Of a DNA stretch of 64,000 bases, positions 10,001 through 23,230 are shown piece by piece. The notes below the pieces were generated by a model. The model was not told the origin of the DNA. It made no database searches and was given only the letters and a program-made list of their open reading frames with translations. Source of the stretch: Cycas panzhihuaensis (Eukaryota > Cycadophyta). The first letter of the stretch is position 1; every line of letters begins with the position of its first letter. The translations under genes and the position numbers were made by a program. The stretch is from assembly GCA_023213395.1 (NCBI GenBank), contig CM041465.1, positions 182,039,741 to 182,103,740 of the forward strand, read 5' to 3'.

Positions 10001-11210
10001 AAAAATCAGGATAAGAATAGTTAATTTTCTCTATTTTTCATAGTAGTATTAGCACTTCCTTTATAAGGTGATCTATTTTTAGCAAAGCACCTATCTTATA
10101 TATGACTAGGGTAATTACAAAAGGTGTAATATGATTAATCTCTTCTCCCATAACCGAGACTTCTACTCTAAGGATAAGATCTATCAATATGAGATGGCCT
10201 TCCGCTTTCTTCATGAGGAGGTGGATAATCCCTTTGTCTATGATTTAGAGGATGAAGATTTTCCCTTTGTGGTGGTATGTCCCTTTGGCAATTGGGACAA
10301 CAATGATGTGGCCCTTGCTATCTTTCTTCACTTGAATATCTAGTTTACCTTAAATCTCTTTGATTAGATCCTTATCTTTAGTGAGAAGCTTGATATCTTG
10401 GTTGCCTTTGCTAGTGTGGTGTATATCTAGGGTTTCTACTCTTTTCTTTTGGAGACTAATCCCTAGATTTATAATTGCTTGCTTGAGCATGTAGGATTAT
10501 CCTTGCCTTAATGGCAAAAGCATGTTTAAGTGATTCATTAGATGCCTTCTTCTCTTCAACAGCCATTAACATGGCACTCAATTATTCTATTTTGAGGGTG
10601 CTCAAGTCTTTGGAGATTTTAATGCTGGTTGTGACTATTTCAAAGCTTAATACAACACTGACATATCGTAGAATCTTTTCAACAACTCTTTATTCCATTA
10701 AGGTCTCTCCAAGAGATCTCATATGATTAACTAGGTCTTGTACCTTTATTATAAAGTCAGTACTTGATTTATTTGAATTCATTCTTAGATTTTCAAATTT
10801 ACTCCTAAGGGTTTAAAGCTTTGATGAAGCCACTCCTTCATAAATCAGTTGTAAAGTATCCCATACTTGCTTTGATATGGTTGCTTCACTCACCCTTGGA
10901 AAGATTTTATCATCAATAGCACAAAATAATAATGCTAGAGCTTCATTATCTTTCTTGACCATTTCTTTGAATATCCTCTTTTGTTTATTTATGAATTGGT
11001 CACTTGGATCTATATAGATTGTTTGAACTATGTCCTATAATTCCTTTGACATGAGGATAGATTTCATTTTTTTACTCCAAATTAGAAAGTTTATCCCATC
11101 AATTACTAGAATAGTCATATTTCCTATGCTTGTTACCATGTTACTCAATGTGGGTTATGATAGTAATCCTTTAGTAAATAAAATATGTTTATCCCACCAA
11201 GGTTTTAGTT
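10001..11210 (-). pseudogene. C2: gag remnant
   Basis: Near 10080-10130 the minus strand carries a broken CCHC knuckle (Phe-Cys-Asn-Tyr-Pro-Ser-His-Ile, stop, Asp-Arg-Cys) in which the first Cys is lost. Upstream, to about 11.2 kb, the minus strand has the size and place of a Copia gag but is full of breaks. Open frames on the plus strand here are chance frames across it. Confidence 0.55.
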
Positions 11211-13318
11211 AAATGAATAAAAAAGGTTTTTTAAGTTTAACCCAAGGTTTTATAAGTGTACTTAGTTCCTAAATGAGGTTTACTTAGCTCTAAGTTTATG
11301 TGTCTCTAAGGAAATCTTTGGTTGTTATCATGTCTAATGTTACCTACCCACAAGTGGTGAAATAGGGACCTAATATACCAGTATGTGAGCTCAAGGCTCT
11401 ATATATCTTAGTACGTGGGCTACTAAGAAGGTTTTTAAACCCCCTTGAATCATGGTTCCTCTTGTGTCAGACTTATGCCTAGTGACAAATCTAGCAGTGA
11501 AGGTTGCCCAAACTAAGGCACTCACCCTCTCCAGGACTAGACTTGGTCTCCAAACACCAAAAGAAAGGCTCAACACCTTAACCTACCACCTATTACACCT
11601 GGTAGCCAAAGTCTTTCCTCATCCAATATGAGTAGGCCAAGTGGCATGTGCAGGGTGGTAACTTCAGGGGTCTTAATCACTCCCCTTGTAAGGTTGGAAA
11701 AAGGAGGTTTAATTCAGGTAATTATCTGATTTAATGTGAAAAATAATTTATTATAGATGGTCTTACTTACAAACAAGATTCTTTTTAGAATAAAAAAACT
11801 AAAATAAAACTTGAAAATGAAGACTAAAATCAAATTTCTTTCAATACTCAAATATCAATTTGAAAAATAAAGTATGAAATATCTTTTTCAATTAAAAAAT
11901 GCTTTCAATTTCAAAACAAAATTTCTCCTTTGAAAGTATAAATGATTAATATCACAATAAGGAAACTATAAGAAAATTTGAATATATATTCACACCTTTA
12001 AACTCATCAAATGCCTTTTTCAAAAAAGAATAATTATTTAATATTCAAAGAAGTCTATATGCACTTTCGTTTCAAAATAAGGATGTATATCTATGATTGC
12101 CCTATTTATGTAATTTAAAAATTAAAAAAATACTCTCCCCCTTTAGAGTATTAGATTCTTTTATAAAAAATAAGAACTTTTTCCTTTAAAACATATGAAA
12201 TAAAGATGAAAAAATTTTCTAAATGAAAGCCAAATGAGCTCCTTTAATCAAGTTTTGTAAGCGCATTATGTTAAGAATAGAGGGGGGTAATTGTTCTTTA
12301 ATAATCACAACTAAGTATAAATAATCTTTTGATTAAGCATAAAAGGACTTTAAATAAGTTTTAGATTTGATAAAATTTAAAAATATGACAAGAAATACTT
12401 GTTACCTAGGCAAGGATTGACCTTGAGACCTCGTAGAAGATAAAACCCTCTGATGTCAGGAGGGTGAACTCACTTGTCAAGTTCAAAAAAAAGGGCACAA
12501 ATAACCTTTAATTTATAAACTTTTCAAACTAAAAAAATAAATGATAAAAAAATAAAGATTAAAAATGGATATCAAAAGGTTACAAAATAGATCTAAACTA
12601 AATCAAACTTTATAATATATATTTATAACCTTAATTTAATATATAATTCAAATATTTTAATGGTAAACATCGTTGTTGTCCACGTGGGTTTGGTCGACTG
12701 AACAGAGAAAAAATGATCAAATTGATCAACAAAACACTCACAGATCCGATCTAAGATACACGACAAAGGGTTCGCAGCATCTACAGATGGATTTTGAAGC
12801 AGAAAAAAAGATAAAATTGTTGAAAAGCCGATAAGAATGGCATATGGCCAAGTAGGAACACTAGAGGATGTAGAGGATATTAGAGAGCTCTAATCGAATA
12901 ACTCTGATAGGAAATGGATTAAAGGGATGTGCGTAAGGCTTACAAATAATCTGAGAAGCCAACTGAGTGAGAAACAAAGGCTAATAGAGAATTTAGTTAG
13001 AGAATGGTAAAGAAGAGTGAACTTCTGAGGAGAATATCTCCCTTCATAAGGTATGAAATCACAAACTATTTTTTCTAATAGGTGGACAGTTTAGTGACGA
13101 ATCTAATGAGTAGTCATATACTCAACTTCTGATCAATAATTAGAGAGCTAGATCAATATGAATGCAGGGCATTACTCTTTAAAAGAACAATGTCAAAATA
13201 TGACATAAATAAATATGAAAATGAATCAAATATTTTGATATACTAAAGTCTAACTATAGAGCAATCAAATATATATCAAAATAAAATGAATTGATTATGA
13301 ATCCATGCAACCACGTGC
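11211..13318 (-). other. C2: long leader between gag and 5' LTR
   Basis: About 2.1 kb without a recognised domain on either strand, much longer than most Copia leaders. It includes a less AT-rich stretch at about 11340-11700 and a very AT-rich stretch at 11750-12660. A further insertion could be hidden here, but I see no terminal repeats. Confidence 0.45.
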
Positions 13319-13330
13319 ACTCTGATACCA
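13319..13330 (-). other. C2 primer-binding site (initiator Met-tRNA)
   Basis: The plus strand reads CACTCTGATACCA here; its complement TGGTATCAGAG is the classic plant initiator Met-tRNA primer-binding sequence, located right inside the 5' LTR. Confidence 0.85.
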
Positions 13331-13333
13331 AAT

Positions 13334-13653
13334 AAAGGTATAAGGGAGCAGAGTAGGTCAGGATGCCATTGCAATTAATAAATTTCTATATAATATAAGG
13401 TGGTGTTAAAAAACACTTACGTTATAATACAACCCTTTAAATAGAATTTTGGGGAGGCACCTAAGCGTCTCAACTTGACTTGCATATTAGACGTCAAAAA
13501 ACTAAAAAAAAAAAATTAAAAATAATAAAATATACCTGGATATGTTAGTTGATGATAACTTTGGAAGAATTTAGATGCCCTAAGGACCCCCAAAGGTGGA
13601 TTTAGGGGGCCCTAGGCACACATATCCTTAGGACATTGGGGGTTATCCCAACA
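13334..13653 (-). repeat. C2 right (5') LTR
   Basis: A 320-bp partner of 6531-6850, colinear throughout, ending TTATCCCAACA. Confidence 0.9.
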
Positions 13654-14230
13654 TACGAAAGGTCTTGTCAAATGATATGAACTTCTCAACAAGTGCTATG
13701 AAGTTTGGTGTCTTCAATGTTCCACTAGATTAAAGACTTCCAAACAAGTTTTTATAATAAAGGACATGCAAACATGATTGGATCAAGAATGCCCAAGTGA
13801 TGCATTAGGTCTTAAAATCTTTGTTTATTGCCTATTTTATTAGTTAAAGAAGATTTACTATCTTATGAGCTCATCCCTACTATATTTTAAATTTAATCAT
13901 TTTTAGAATAAGATGAATAAATTCTAAGTCTAACTTGGTATCAAAGTACTTCTTAAGAACTTCAAGGACCTTTAAGGTTATATCATGTTACTCTTTATTA
14001 ATCAAGTTATTCAAGGAGTGATAAGTATCTAATAGAATACCTGCATGAAGCTTTTTATCATATATATCTTATTATAGTTTGGTTATAGCATCTCTAAGAA
14101 CTGTTGGAGTAGTTCCACTAAAAGCAAGTGTTATAGTTGTTGTAGGTATTATGGGTGTAAGCTACAAGTGGGCTCTCTAAAGGCCTTCATAGTTTGTAAT
14201 ATTTTTAACTCCAATATACCATAAATCTCA
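13654..14230 (-). pseudogene. C1: gag N-terminal part beyond C2
   Basis: The minus strand continues C1 gag after the C2 insertion. Decayed open stretches are consistent with a UBN2-type Copia gag, but stops and frame breaks are frequent, so this call rests on position and strand more than on motifs. Confidence 0.5.
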
Positions 14231-16212
14231 ATTTTCTTTGTCTTTTAATATACAATTAATATTTTACTTGAATTGAGATGACATAGTGATAATGAAGAAA
14301 TAGAAGAGATGATAGAAGTATATGCTATTGACATATGTGGATAGTATACTTGATATAGTAAGGTTATAGAAATGAATGTTATGATGAGGAGGCAAGCAAT
14401 GGTTAAGTATTTTTTAATAATTTTGAAGAATGAGTATAAGCAATAATACAAGAATGAGGCCTAATATAGATCTAGCAAAGAGTGGTGATGCATCATACCA
14501 CTAACCTATAACTTATATCTAAATGTAGATGAGGTTTCAATGCCTAAGGGTTCTAGTATATGATTAGGGCCTTCACCTATAATATCTACACCTACACTTA
14601 GTGATAAAATCCAAGTCACAGTGGAGTCTAGGTACTCCTAGTCCTTATCCAATTCACTAGCAAACAATTATATACCTCCTCTGAAGAGTTAAACGATATG
14701 TGTGTATTCCACATGTATGATAGATATTAGACCAAATTGATTCTAATCTTACATTAAGGTTTTAGTTGTCCTAACTAGTTATTAGGATAATCCCTTAAGG
14801 GAGCCTATAGGTATGGCTAACCTATCGCTCCACTAGTATTCTGGTTATGACCAAATCCTATATGAAACTCACACCTCCCTTAGTACCCAGACTTTAGCCA
14901 ATTGTGGTATATCTCAACTAAAATAAGTGTCTACATAAGTCAAGAACTGATAGTATAAGTTGAATGTAATGGGTTCATTTTAGGGAATATACAAATATAT
15001 TTATGTTTATGTTGTTGAAATAAATTGCTAATATGTTGATGCTTACTTTTATATCTCCTTTATATTGCTTTTATTTATCAATGTTCACACACATGAACAA
15101 ACATGCAAAGATGCTAAGTATAAATACTAGATTTTACTATGATCCATGTGTTTTACTATTACAATGAGTTTTTTTTACTTTTGCTATTTAAAAAACTCCT
15201 TTTTTGTTAAGAAAATATAAAAAGCAAAAAAACTTAAAATTTTACTTTCAAACTTAAATTTTGACCAAAGAAAAAGTATTAGGAAAAGTGAGAGGAATCT
15301 GAATCTTCTATCATAAACTTCTATATGGCCATACAACCATACAAAATAGTTAAAACATTTTAGGTTGAAACTTTACTCTCTAATATGATAAATCTTACTG
15401 TGGTGAGTAAAAGTCTTTTAGAAAAACTTTTAAAAATAAGTAAAAATAGCTTGAAACTTGCCAAAACTCCTATGAGACTTTCCTTAGTAGAAATCTAAAC
15501 TTTGAAGAAATCTCTTTCTCTCTCTAGTATATAAAATCTAATAAAATTTAATTTGTTAGATTCTTTAAGGCTAGATCTACTAAAGCCTTCAATAAATTTT
15601 GACATACATTGAAAGTTTTGAGAAATTTTCTCAAAAAATAGTTAGATTAAGGCCATCTAAACTTATATTTTTTGAAGCTAATCGAGGCAGAATTTGGAGA
15701 TGGTGTAGAAGATAAAAATGCTTATCTTTCTTGGACATCCCTCCCTAGAAAATTTTAGCAAAATAGATAAGTTTTAATTTTTACCTATTATAGAGTTAAA
15801 CAACATTTTTCCTAAATGGTTTAGGCTTATTATTGCCACCTATAAATAGTTAAAAATTTATCCTATAACTTTACTACATAGATTTTATAACTAGCAATTG
15901 ATTTATGATGAAAAATTAATAGAATCTCCCTTAGTAAAATTTAAAATTAGACATAAAGTTTGATAAAAAACTAATTTTTTTAGGAGTCTAAAGCCAATAA
16001 ACCTTCTTCTAACTGACAGTTTTAATCCTTAATGCACATATAAGCAAATAGAGGATACTAAAATATATTATAAATGAAATATAAGTTTACATGATAAAAG
16101 GACTTCAAAATTTTTAAAAATAATAAGTGCACTCTCAATACTTTACATTAAAAGTGAATGAAAGGTAAAATAACTCTATGCAAGTGGAATGGAGTGAATA
16201 GATCCCTTTCTA
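14231..16212 (-). other. C1: long leader between gag and 5' LTR
   Basis: About 2 kb with no recognisable domain, similar in length to the C2 leader. A 68-codon minus-strand open frame at 14245-14451 is hydrophobic and Ile/Leu/Ser-rich; in AT-rich DNA this is not good evidence for a gene. Confidence 0.4.
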
Positions 16213-16224
16213 GCTCTAATAGCA
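16213..16224 (-). other. C1 primer-binding site (degenerate Met-tRNA)
   Basis: The complement reads TGCTATTAGAGC, two or three substitutions from TGGTATCAGAGC, two bases inside the right LTR start at 16227. Confidence 0.6.
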
Positions 16225-16226
16225 TA

Positions 16227-16531
16227 TGAAAGAAGGATGAATCTAGGGAATAAATCACTCACATACATATAATGATAATGGAGAATGAAGAAGATATAAA
16301 AATAAAATATGATAGCAAATCTTGGAGGTGAGAATGAATAATAATCCCTCCTCAAGATTTCACCTTTTATTATTGAGGATAAACATTAGGGTTAGGATTT
16401 TTTTACCTAATGACATGGATCCAAAATTACATCTAAATGCACATAAAGTACATTTCACTAAGATATTAATGCTAATAATATACACTAAGATCACTTAATT
16501 AATCTACACAAATGACCTTAATATATTAACC
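16227..16531 (-). repeat. C1 right (5') LTR
   Basis: Starts TGAAAGAAGGATG next to the primer-binding site and ends near ATATTAAC at 16531. It matches the left LTR over its last 265 bases or so. Confidence 0.8.
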
Positions 16532-16755
16532 TCTTGTAATATCCTTACAAGGAGGAGCATGTGATTTAATTTTCTTTGTAATATATTTTTTATATAAATA
16601 TATCATCTTATCAATATCAAATTATATTTCATCATTATATTAACTAATCTAATTATGTGTATAAGAACCTTTCACATTGACTAATGATAACCTTGATATA
16701 TTAATTAATCATTACATTAATATTGGTAAAAACTAATATTTTAACACTCCAAATA
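16532..16755 (-). repeat. E0 left (3') LTR, second part
   Basis: Colinear with about 57790-58008, including the shared block CATTGACTAATGATAA and the end AATATT(C/T)TAA(C/T)A. Together with 1674-1880 it makes one LTR. Confidence 0.65.
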
Positions 16756-17308
16756 CTACTACTTAATGTTTAATTTGTAAATCTTGATATCTTTATATTC
16801 TATCATCTACTCATTTATATCTTTATTTTACCTATATCAAATGTAAATCAATCTATCAAATATGTATTTATTATACTTATCTCCTATAAGAAAATCTCAT
16901 TATATCATTAATAAATCATATCAGAATAATGTGTCATATTAAACATCTATAAACCATCAACCAATCAATTAAAAAACCATAACTCAACTCTTAACTCATT
17001 ATAATATATAAAATTTTTCCCTCATCAACTTCATATCTCTACTTATAAGCTATAAAACTAAACTCATCAAATCATTAATCAACTAATTCATTAATGTCCA
17101 TATAAAATAATAACTATCTACAAAAATAAATACATAAATAATTATTACAATAATTATTTATTTAGTAAATATTTCTTAATATTGGCTAATTTATTACATC
17201 AAACATATTTTATACATTAGGGGCATCATTATCAATATATCTAGCATGTATTTATTATTATCCATCATCATAGGCTCTTATATGTGCTTCACACTTTAAT
17301 TTTTTAGC

Positions 17309-17310
17309 AT

Positions 17311-17341
<31 letters not shown>
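17309..17341. repeat. (CA)n(TA)n microsatellite
   Basis: About 13 CA units followed by TATATATA. Confidence 0.9.
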
Positions 17342-17343
<2 letters not shown>

Positions 17344-18221
17344 GACATACATATATCAAAATCACTAAACATTTACCAAATTATAACTTAAACTACTTTA
17401 AAAATTAACCTTTTAGTATACTAAAACTTCTTATCAAAGCTTTAAATTATGCCTTATGACCACTTATTGCATTTATCTCTAAATCTACTTTCCAACACAA
17501 CTAATTTAAGTCAATTCTAATATCATATGACAAAGTTATATAAGAAAAACTAGTAATATGTCATGTCAAAATCAAAATAGATGTTTAAATGATATTAAAC
17601 ACCTTTCTGTTTTTGACCCTTGGTCATGTCTGCTTGTCATGTGGCCATCTATTATGCCTTTGGGGGCTACTATATATTTTAAATTATTATTCAATAGAAT
17701 TTAACATGAATATAATTTTGTAAACAAATAATGTCATACCAAATAATTCAATTGTAATTTCAATTAGAGTTTCTATGTAAATATTAAATTAACAACTATG
17801 CACTCTAATTTTTTAGTAAATTATTGCAATGTTATAAGCAATTAAGTTTTTTTATTCTTCACACTACTTCAAATATCACATTTCTTTTTATTGCTCTATG
17901 ATTTATACATTCCACCATCCATTCTTATGTGTGAAGGGTAAATGTGATATTTTTTCTCCATCAAATTAGTGGAAACCTTTCAATGGGCAATTGTATTATT
18001 GCATCACCATAAGGCAATCTCATGAGTGTATATTTAACTGTGGGTAATAATATATGTCTATCCTCATCAAATCTGGGTGTCTTTCCTTCTACAATGTTCA
18101 ACCTTTAAAATATTCTTATATTAGAGCATACAATTAAGTTTATTCACTTTACAATAATAGTTTATTAATCTTTTTTAGCTTTATTTAGCTTTCACATGTC
18201 CAATTAATTATACATGGACCT

Positions 18222-18226
18222 CCCAG
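18222..18226. repeat. T1 target-site duplication, left copy
   Basis: CCCAG just before the T1 5' LTR; CCCAT lies just after the 3' LTR (42892-42896). Four of five bases agree and the difference is one substitution. Confidence 0.45.
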
Positions 18227-20525
18227 TGTTTCACCGAAGCTTGGCCCTTAATTGATCTTTATGTTCATTAACAAGTTCCTTGATTTATTTACATTTAATA
18301 TGATTAATTGAAGCTTGTTCTCGGTTGTATTAGGCTATGCTTTAGTGAAATATGGTATTGATTTTGTGGATGATTTATGTTGGATGATGATGATTGTATT
18401 ATTATATTTTTTACTTGTTGATAAGTGAAAACTATAGTAACAAAATATCACCTTTATGATCATTTTGACTCACTTTTTTTCTTGAAACATTCTCTTATTT
18501 CATTCTTGTTCTCTTGATTTTATCTTTAAATTATCACTTTTTCATTACTTTCAGGGTTGTGCTCAAGTTTTTACCCCTCTTGGGTTACTCTTTTATATTA
18601 ATTAAGTCATTTATACTTAATTTTTTTTATAAACAATTTATTTTTGAATTTTTAATGATCAATTTTCATCTTCTATTTTATCATATTTTTTGTTCTGCTA
18701 AAAACATAATTGATCACATTTTATTAAAAAATCATATTTTTTATTATTAATAAAATGTGACCAATCCTATTTTTGATGATCATACATGTATTTTTTTTAA
18801 ATAACATGTTAATTTTGCATATCACTACCTAAATTCAGTGTAAACCTACTCCATTCATACTCAAAACCCTCAAAAACACTAAAGAGAGCATTCATTCAAA
18901 TGTTGTGAGCTTGATGGTGTCCCTTTAGAGAGAATTCTTAGAAAATTATGAGTTTTTCTATGTGATTTTGGATCTCCATCTTTGAAAAAAAAAAGGATAA
19001 GTTAAGAGAAAAAATTTGGAGCTCTAATTGTTACTTTTATGTTATTTGAATTCAACTTGTTACTACTTCTTAAGATGCTTGGTTTATTGAAACCTCTTAC
19101 TCCAGGCTTTATCCCTTTGGTAAGGTTTTTTCTACTATTGTTTCCCTTTGATTTAGTGCTCTTTTCATGACTTTTTATGACAAAATATGCATCTCTCTTT
19201 TAACTAATTTCAAAAATTCTTTTACTTGCATTTTTTTCCTTGGAAAATCTTGGCTGAAAGGTCAACCCTGTGTGGGAAATTAAGGGAGTAGTCTATTGTG
19301 AAGAGAGATCTACCTCATCACCACCAAATATAGCTACTTTCTCCCATTCTTCTTAGTTGTCCAAACTTCTTAAGAGATCTCATTCTCACTTTTTCTTCTA
19401 TCTTGATTGTTATTGAGCTTGTTCTTCTTAGTTTTCTTCCTCTTTTATGTTTATTTTAAAGGAAAAAACTGAGAAAGATTAGTCATATTAAAGGGAGATA
19501 GTTATTTTGAGGTAAGAATTAATCATTGAAGTAAAGATTTTTGAAATTTTTGGTGTTGTATTCCTTAACTTTGTCTTCTTCATTTTCTTTCTTTTGAGAA
19601 AAACAACATGTATATGCAAATGATAAACCATTACAATAAATATACTTTGTATGAGGTTTAAAGATCTCATGGTGCTTAAAATCTCCATGAGTGATAAAAT
19701 GTCCTTATGATTTCAATTTAGAGTTTACTTATAACAATATCCATATATAGCTAGTTATATGTAAGTTTTATGGGTTGCAAGTTATCTTTAGTAACTAAAA
19801 TCATAATTGAAATCTCTCATTTCTATTGAAATCATTCTTAAAGTTTAAAGTAACATGTACATAAAATAAAAGTTTTGTATAAGCATAGTATGTTATTTTA
19901 GTTTCCATCAAGTTACATATAATATTACATATCATAGCATTTGTATCTCATGCTTGTTGCTTTTATATTTAAAGAGAAGTTAGTTATGCATTTTTAGAAG
20001 ATAACACCTCTTTCATTTTGGTGTTCTTTACTTTAAAAAAATAATAATATGCATGGTTTAGTTTCTTAGATTAGATTTTAAAAAGGTAATTAGATCTTGT
20101 TGTTATATTATTTTTTCTTTTACATTCTTTAAAAACATATTAAACCTTCCATTACTTAACCCTTTTCTTTATTATGGTAAACCTGAAAGGTTAAAATAAT
20201 ATAAGGAAAAGAGTTGAAACAATATAAGGGAAGGTGCCCCTAAGAAGGATACAAAAAGCATTGTGAATGCAATTCTAGACTTAAAACTCCTCTACTTTGC
20301 TTATATAGGCTAGTGGATCCTAGTACTTTCCTTATATCCTAGCCTTTCATTATCACATACATATTCAAACTAAATAACATAAACAGGTAGATACTCCTTT
20401 TTAGGAATTGGCAAAGAAGGTCCTTAAGTTTCCATAGGCTTCTTTATCTCTTGATCTTGACCTAAAATAAAAGAAACATAATGTCATTAAGGGATACTTA
20501 ACCTAGGCACAACCAAAGTATGCCA
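18227..20525 (+). repeat. T1 5' LTR
   Basis: Begins TGTTTCACCGAAGCTTGGCC and ends near AAAGTATGCCA. The differences from the 3' LTR are mostly transitions in the stretches I compared. No coding domain is seen. Confidence 0.8.
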
Positions 20526-23230
20526 ACTTTCTAGTGACCATACTAGGGAATTACCTTTTATCTTTTTGCTTTAAATAATAAAGATTACATCCCATTCTCA
20601 ACTTAGAAAGTCATTAGAACCATCCTCTCTTCATATAGATACATCACTTATAGACAACCTTGTCTATAAGAAAAACCCTTTTCCACATGAAGTTTTCCTT
20701 TATAGCCTTCCCTCTTGAATTCTTACCTTATCCATATTCGATGGGATATTAGGAAAAGATCCTTTAAGGCATATTAAGAAATTTGCTTTTGCATGTGTTT
20801 ATTATATACTTAATAATCTATTATTGATGAGACTTTTCATGAGGACTTTATCAGGTAGTGCACTTATATAGTTTTACCAATTACCTCATAATTTAATTTT
20901 TTCATTTTAACAATTAATAGATGCCTTTATAAGTGAATTTGATGTCATTTGTCCTTTTTTAGTGGAAGAAAAATCTTTTTTTATGATCAGACTAATAGAT
21001 AATGATTGTATAAAAGATTTTGAGAAATAATACTTAGATCTTAATTTAGTATGTAATCCTCGAATTTCTAAAGACCTACTTAACCAATTCTATCAATTTA
21101 TTATACATCAAATCCATCAAAGTATAATTTTTCCTTCACTAATTTCTCACTAGGCAGAGTCTCCCAACACTAGTCCTAAAATAATTAGCACAATCATACA
21201 CTCAAACCCAATTCCATCGAAATAATATGAAGTCAGTTTGTGTCCTATAGAGGTAGTTACCCAATTGATGTCTTCGACCACTCCCTTCACATTGTAGCAA
21301 GATGAAGGGCCATCAATTATGACCCATCTTGTTGGTAACTTCCCTATTGATGACACTATACATTCTTTTGTATGTCTCTGTGAGTCAGGTGGTGAGTCCT
21401 TTTCAGACTGGTCTTTCCCCAAAATAGACTTTCATCCTAAGGATGAGGGCTCTCATTCCTTTAATAGTGATGAGGTCCCAAGACCTCCTATTGACTTATC
21501 TTCTAGCCTTAATATAGAGCTACCTATTAAGATATTTGACATTCTTTGAGCTAGCTTATTGATCTTTCTCATGAGAATGATCTTGACACTTGCCTTGATG
21601 AGGTTCCTAAACTCCTTATTGGGTGCCCCACTAATTCTAACTTGTAAACACCTCAAGGTTCATACTTTTACGACCTTAGCTTATTGAATTGGGAGAGTTA
21701 TTCTTCAAAAAGTACTATACCTAAGTCATTTGAGGAAGAGATTCAACCCCAATATGGTGAAATTGATTTATTTATTTCCACAATTGTTTGATCTACCCCA
21801 CATGTATCTTTAGAGGTTAGACTTCATTCACCCAATCTTTCCTTTATCTTGGTTAGAGTTGACACATCTATTATATCCATGCTTGTTTTACTTATTGTAT
21901 AATAAGCATCGAATATGATTTCATGAGTGTTTTCCTTATCTTCCATCATATACCCATTGAAACTTTTACTAGATATTTCTTTAATTCACCCCAATCATTA
22001 TCATGAGTTGATTCCATATAGCCCACCCTTAGCTCATAAACATTTTCTATAACATGCTTATAAGACTATAACTATTTTGAATTAGGTTATCTCTCTTTTT
22101 TCCCTAAAGATTGACATTATTTTTAGCCTTAAGGAATTCATCCTCATTGAGTTAACCCTTTTTTCCTTTCAAGAAAAGAAATTAATGTCATTGGGAAGGT
22201 CTTCTTTTATTAGTCTAAGGCTAGCTAGTACATAAAGACCTTTATTGGACTCTACCCCTAAGAAGAATAATCAGTCCATGAATTCCTTCAAGTAATTACC
22301 TTTCGTTTTCACTCAAGATGATGATAACATGAGGCCATTGCATCATATTATACCTCCCTCTACTGTGTTGAAGCACCCACTTTGATTACTCTTTCCTTTA
22401 TACTTTGATAACCGATTTCTTACCTGTATAACAAGCTTTGAGGTGACCTCCTTCTTAAAGATTTTTCTGATTAAGATAGAGTTCTTATTCCTCTAGGTAA
22501 CCTTCTCTCTCTCATAATTCTAATGAATACTTGACTCTGCAATGAGTATAAACTATGACTCTGATAAATTTATATGCTAAGGAGTATAAACTATGGTAGA
22601 CTTCTATCTTTGCAATAAGGATAAACTACAGCTCTGAATGCTCTTATTATCTAATAAGTTAAAAGTATAAGCAATTCTTTTTCTTAATTATTTTTAACAT
22701 TATTTTAATTTTCCCCTACTTTTATAAAGTAATCTCTCTCATAATCATATAAACCTACTACCCTTTGTAGCATATCTATTGATTATAAGAACTCCTTTCT
22801 TTAAAGTTACTTTTCTCTCTTTAGCCCCATACTCGAGAGAATTTGGGCCTCTAATTTTGTCATTTATAATCATCCTTAATGAGAGATTTCTTTGTCAACT
22901 TAAGTTACTTTATTAGTTGCTCAAGTTATACCCCATATACTAGTCTTGCATTCTAAAGATTCCTTCTTGGTCATTCATCACTTGTCTTTCTTTTCTTTTT
23001 ATTATTCTTGGTTTTCTTTATTTACATTTTTAAGGTGAATACTCATTCTGCCACCTTCCCATTACATTTGGAGACACTAAAATTTAGATTTCCTCTTTCG
23101 CTTACGATTTAATCCTTAAGGAGTTTGGTTTCTATTGTTCCATCTTAGTTTCATTAAAAAGGATAAATCCTTATTGTATTAAGAAAAGGTACTTCATAAT
23201 TGGATGGTTAAGGATTTTTTTCTTATAAAT
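20526..23230 (+). other. T1 internal region with decayed coding sequence
   Basis: Mostly unrecognisable. A plus-strand stretch at 21319-21549 stays open and is acidic with Pro-Arg-Pro-Pro-Ile-Asp, similar in character to the hydrophilic parts of Gypsy gag or protease-RT linkers. The minus-strand 90-codon frame opposite it (21150-21422) is judged a chance frame. Two GAGTATAAACTAT motifs lie at 22544 and 22582 and a variant near 22615. Confidence 0.4.

Larger units (their letters stand above)
6531..13653 (-). mobile_element. C2: Ty1/Copia retrotransposon nested in C1 gag, minus strand
   Basis: LTRs at 6531-6850 and 13334-13653 are both 320 bp and start and end colinearly. A minus-strand primer-binding site (TGGTATCAGAG, complement within 13319-13330) abuts the right LTR and a purine tract (AGGGGAGAA, complement near 6851-6862) abuts the left LTR. 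Domains in order on the minus strand are gag, protease, integrase, RT and RNase H. A target-site duplication is not convincing (CACCA against TACGA). Sequence on both sides looks like C1 gag. Confidence 0.9.
1881..16531 (-). mobile_element. C1: Ty1/Copia retrotransposon, minus strand, contains C2
   Basis: Two LTR copies (about 1881-2147 and 16227-16531) flank a Copia-ordered internal region read on the minus strand: leader, gag, protease, integrase, RT, RNase H. A degenerate Met-tRNA primer-binding site lies next to the right LTR, and a polypurine tract lies next to the left LTR (minus strand AAGAAGGGGATT, complement of about 2150-2166). It is inserted in E0's left LTR. C2 is inserted in its gag. 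The outer edge of the left LTR is shortened by roughly 40 bases relative to the right copy and some E0 sequence is missing there, so no duplication can be read. Confidence 0.85.
16756..18226 (-). other. E0 internal sequence, part 1
   Basis: Very AT-rich sequence between E0's left LTR and T1, with no recognisable coding domain on either strand. It includes a CA/TA microsatellite at 17309-17341. Confidence 0.45.

Noticed and set aside
6526-13658. CACCA / TACGA as a C2 target-site duplication
   Set aside because: Only three of five bases agree, which is not better than chance.
21150-21422. 90-codon minus-strand frame in T1
   Set aside because: It overlaps a plus-strand open stretch of more protein-like character, and T1 coding is on the plus strand here.
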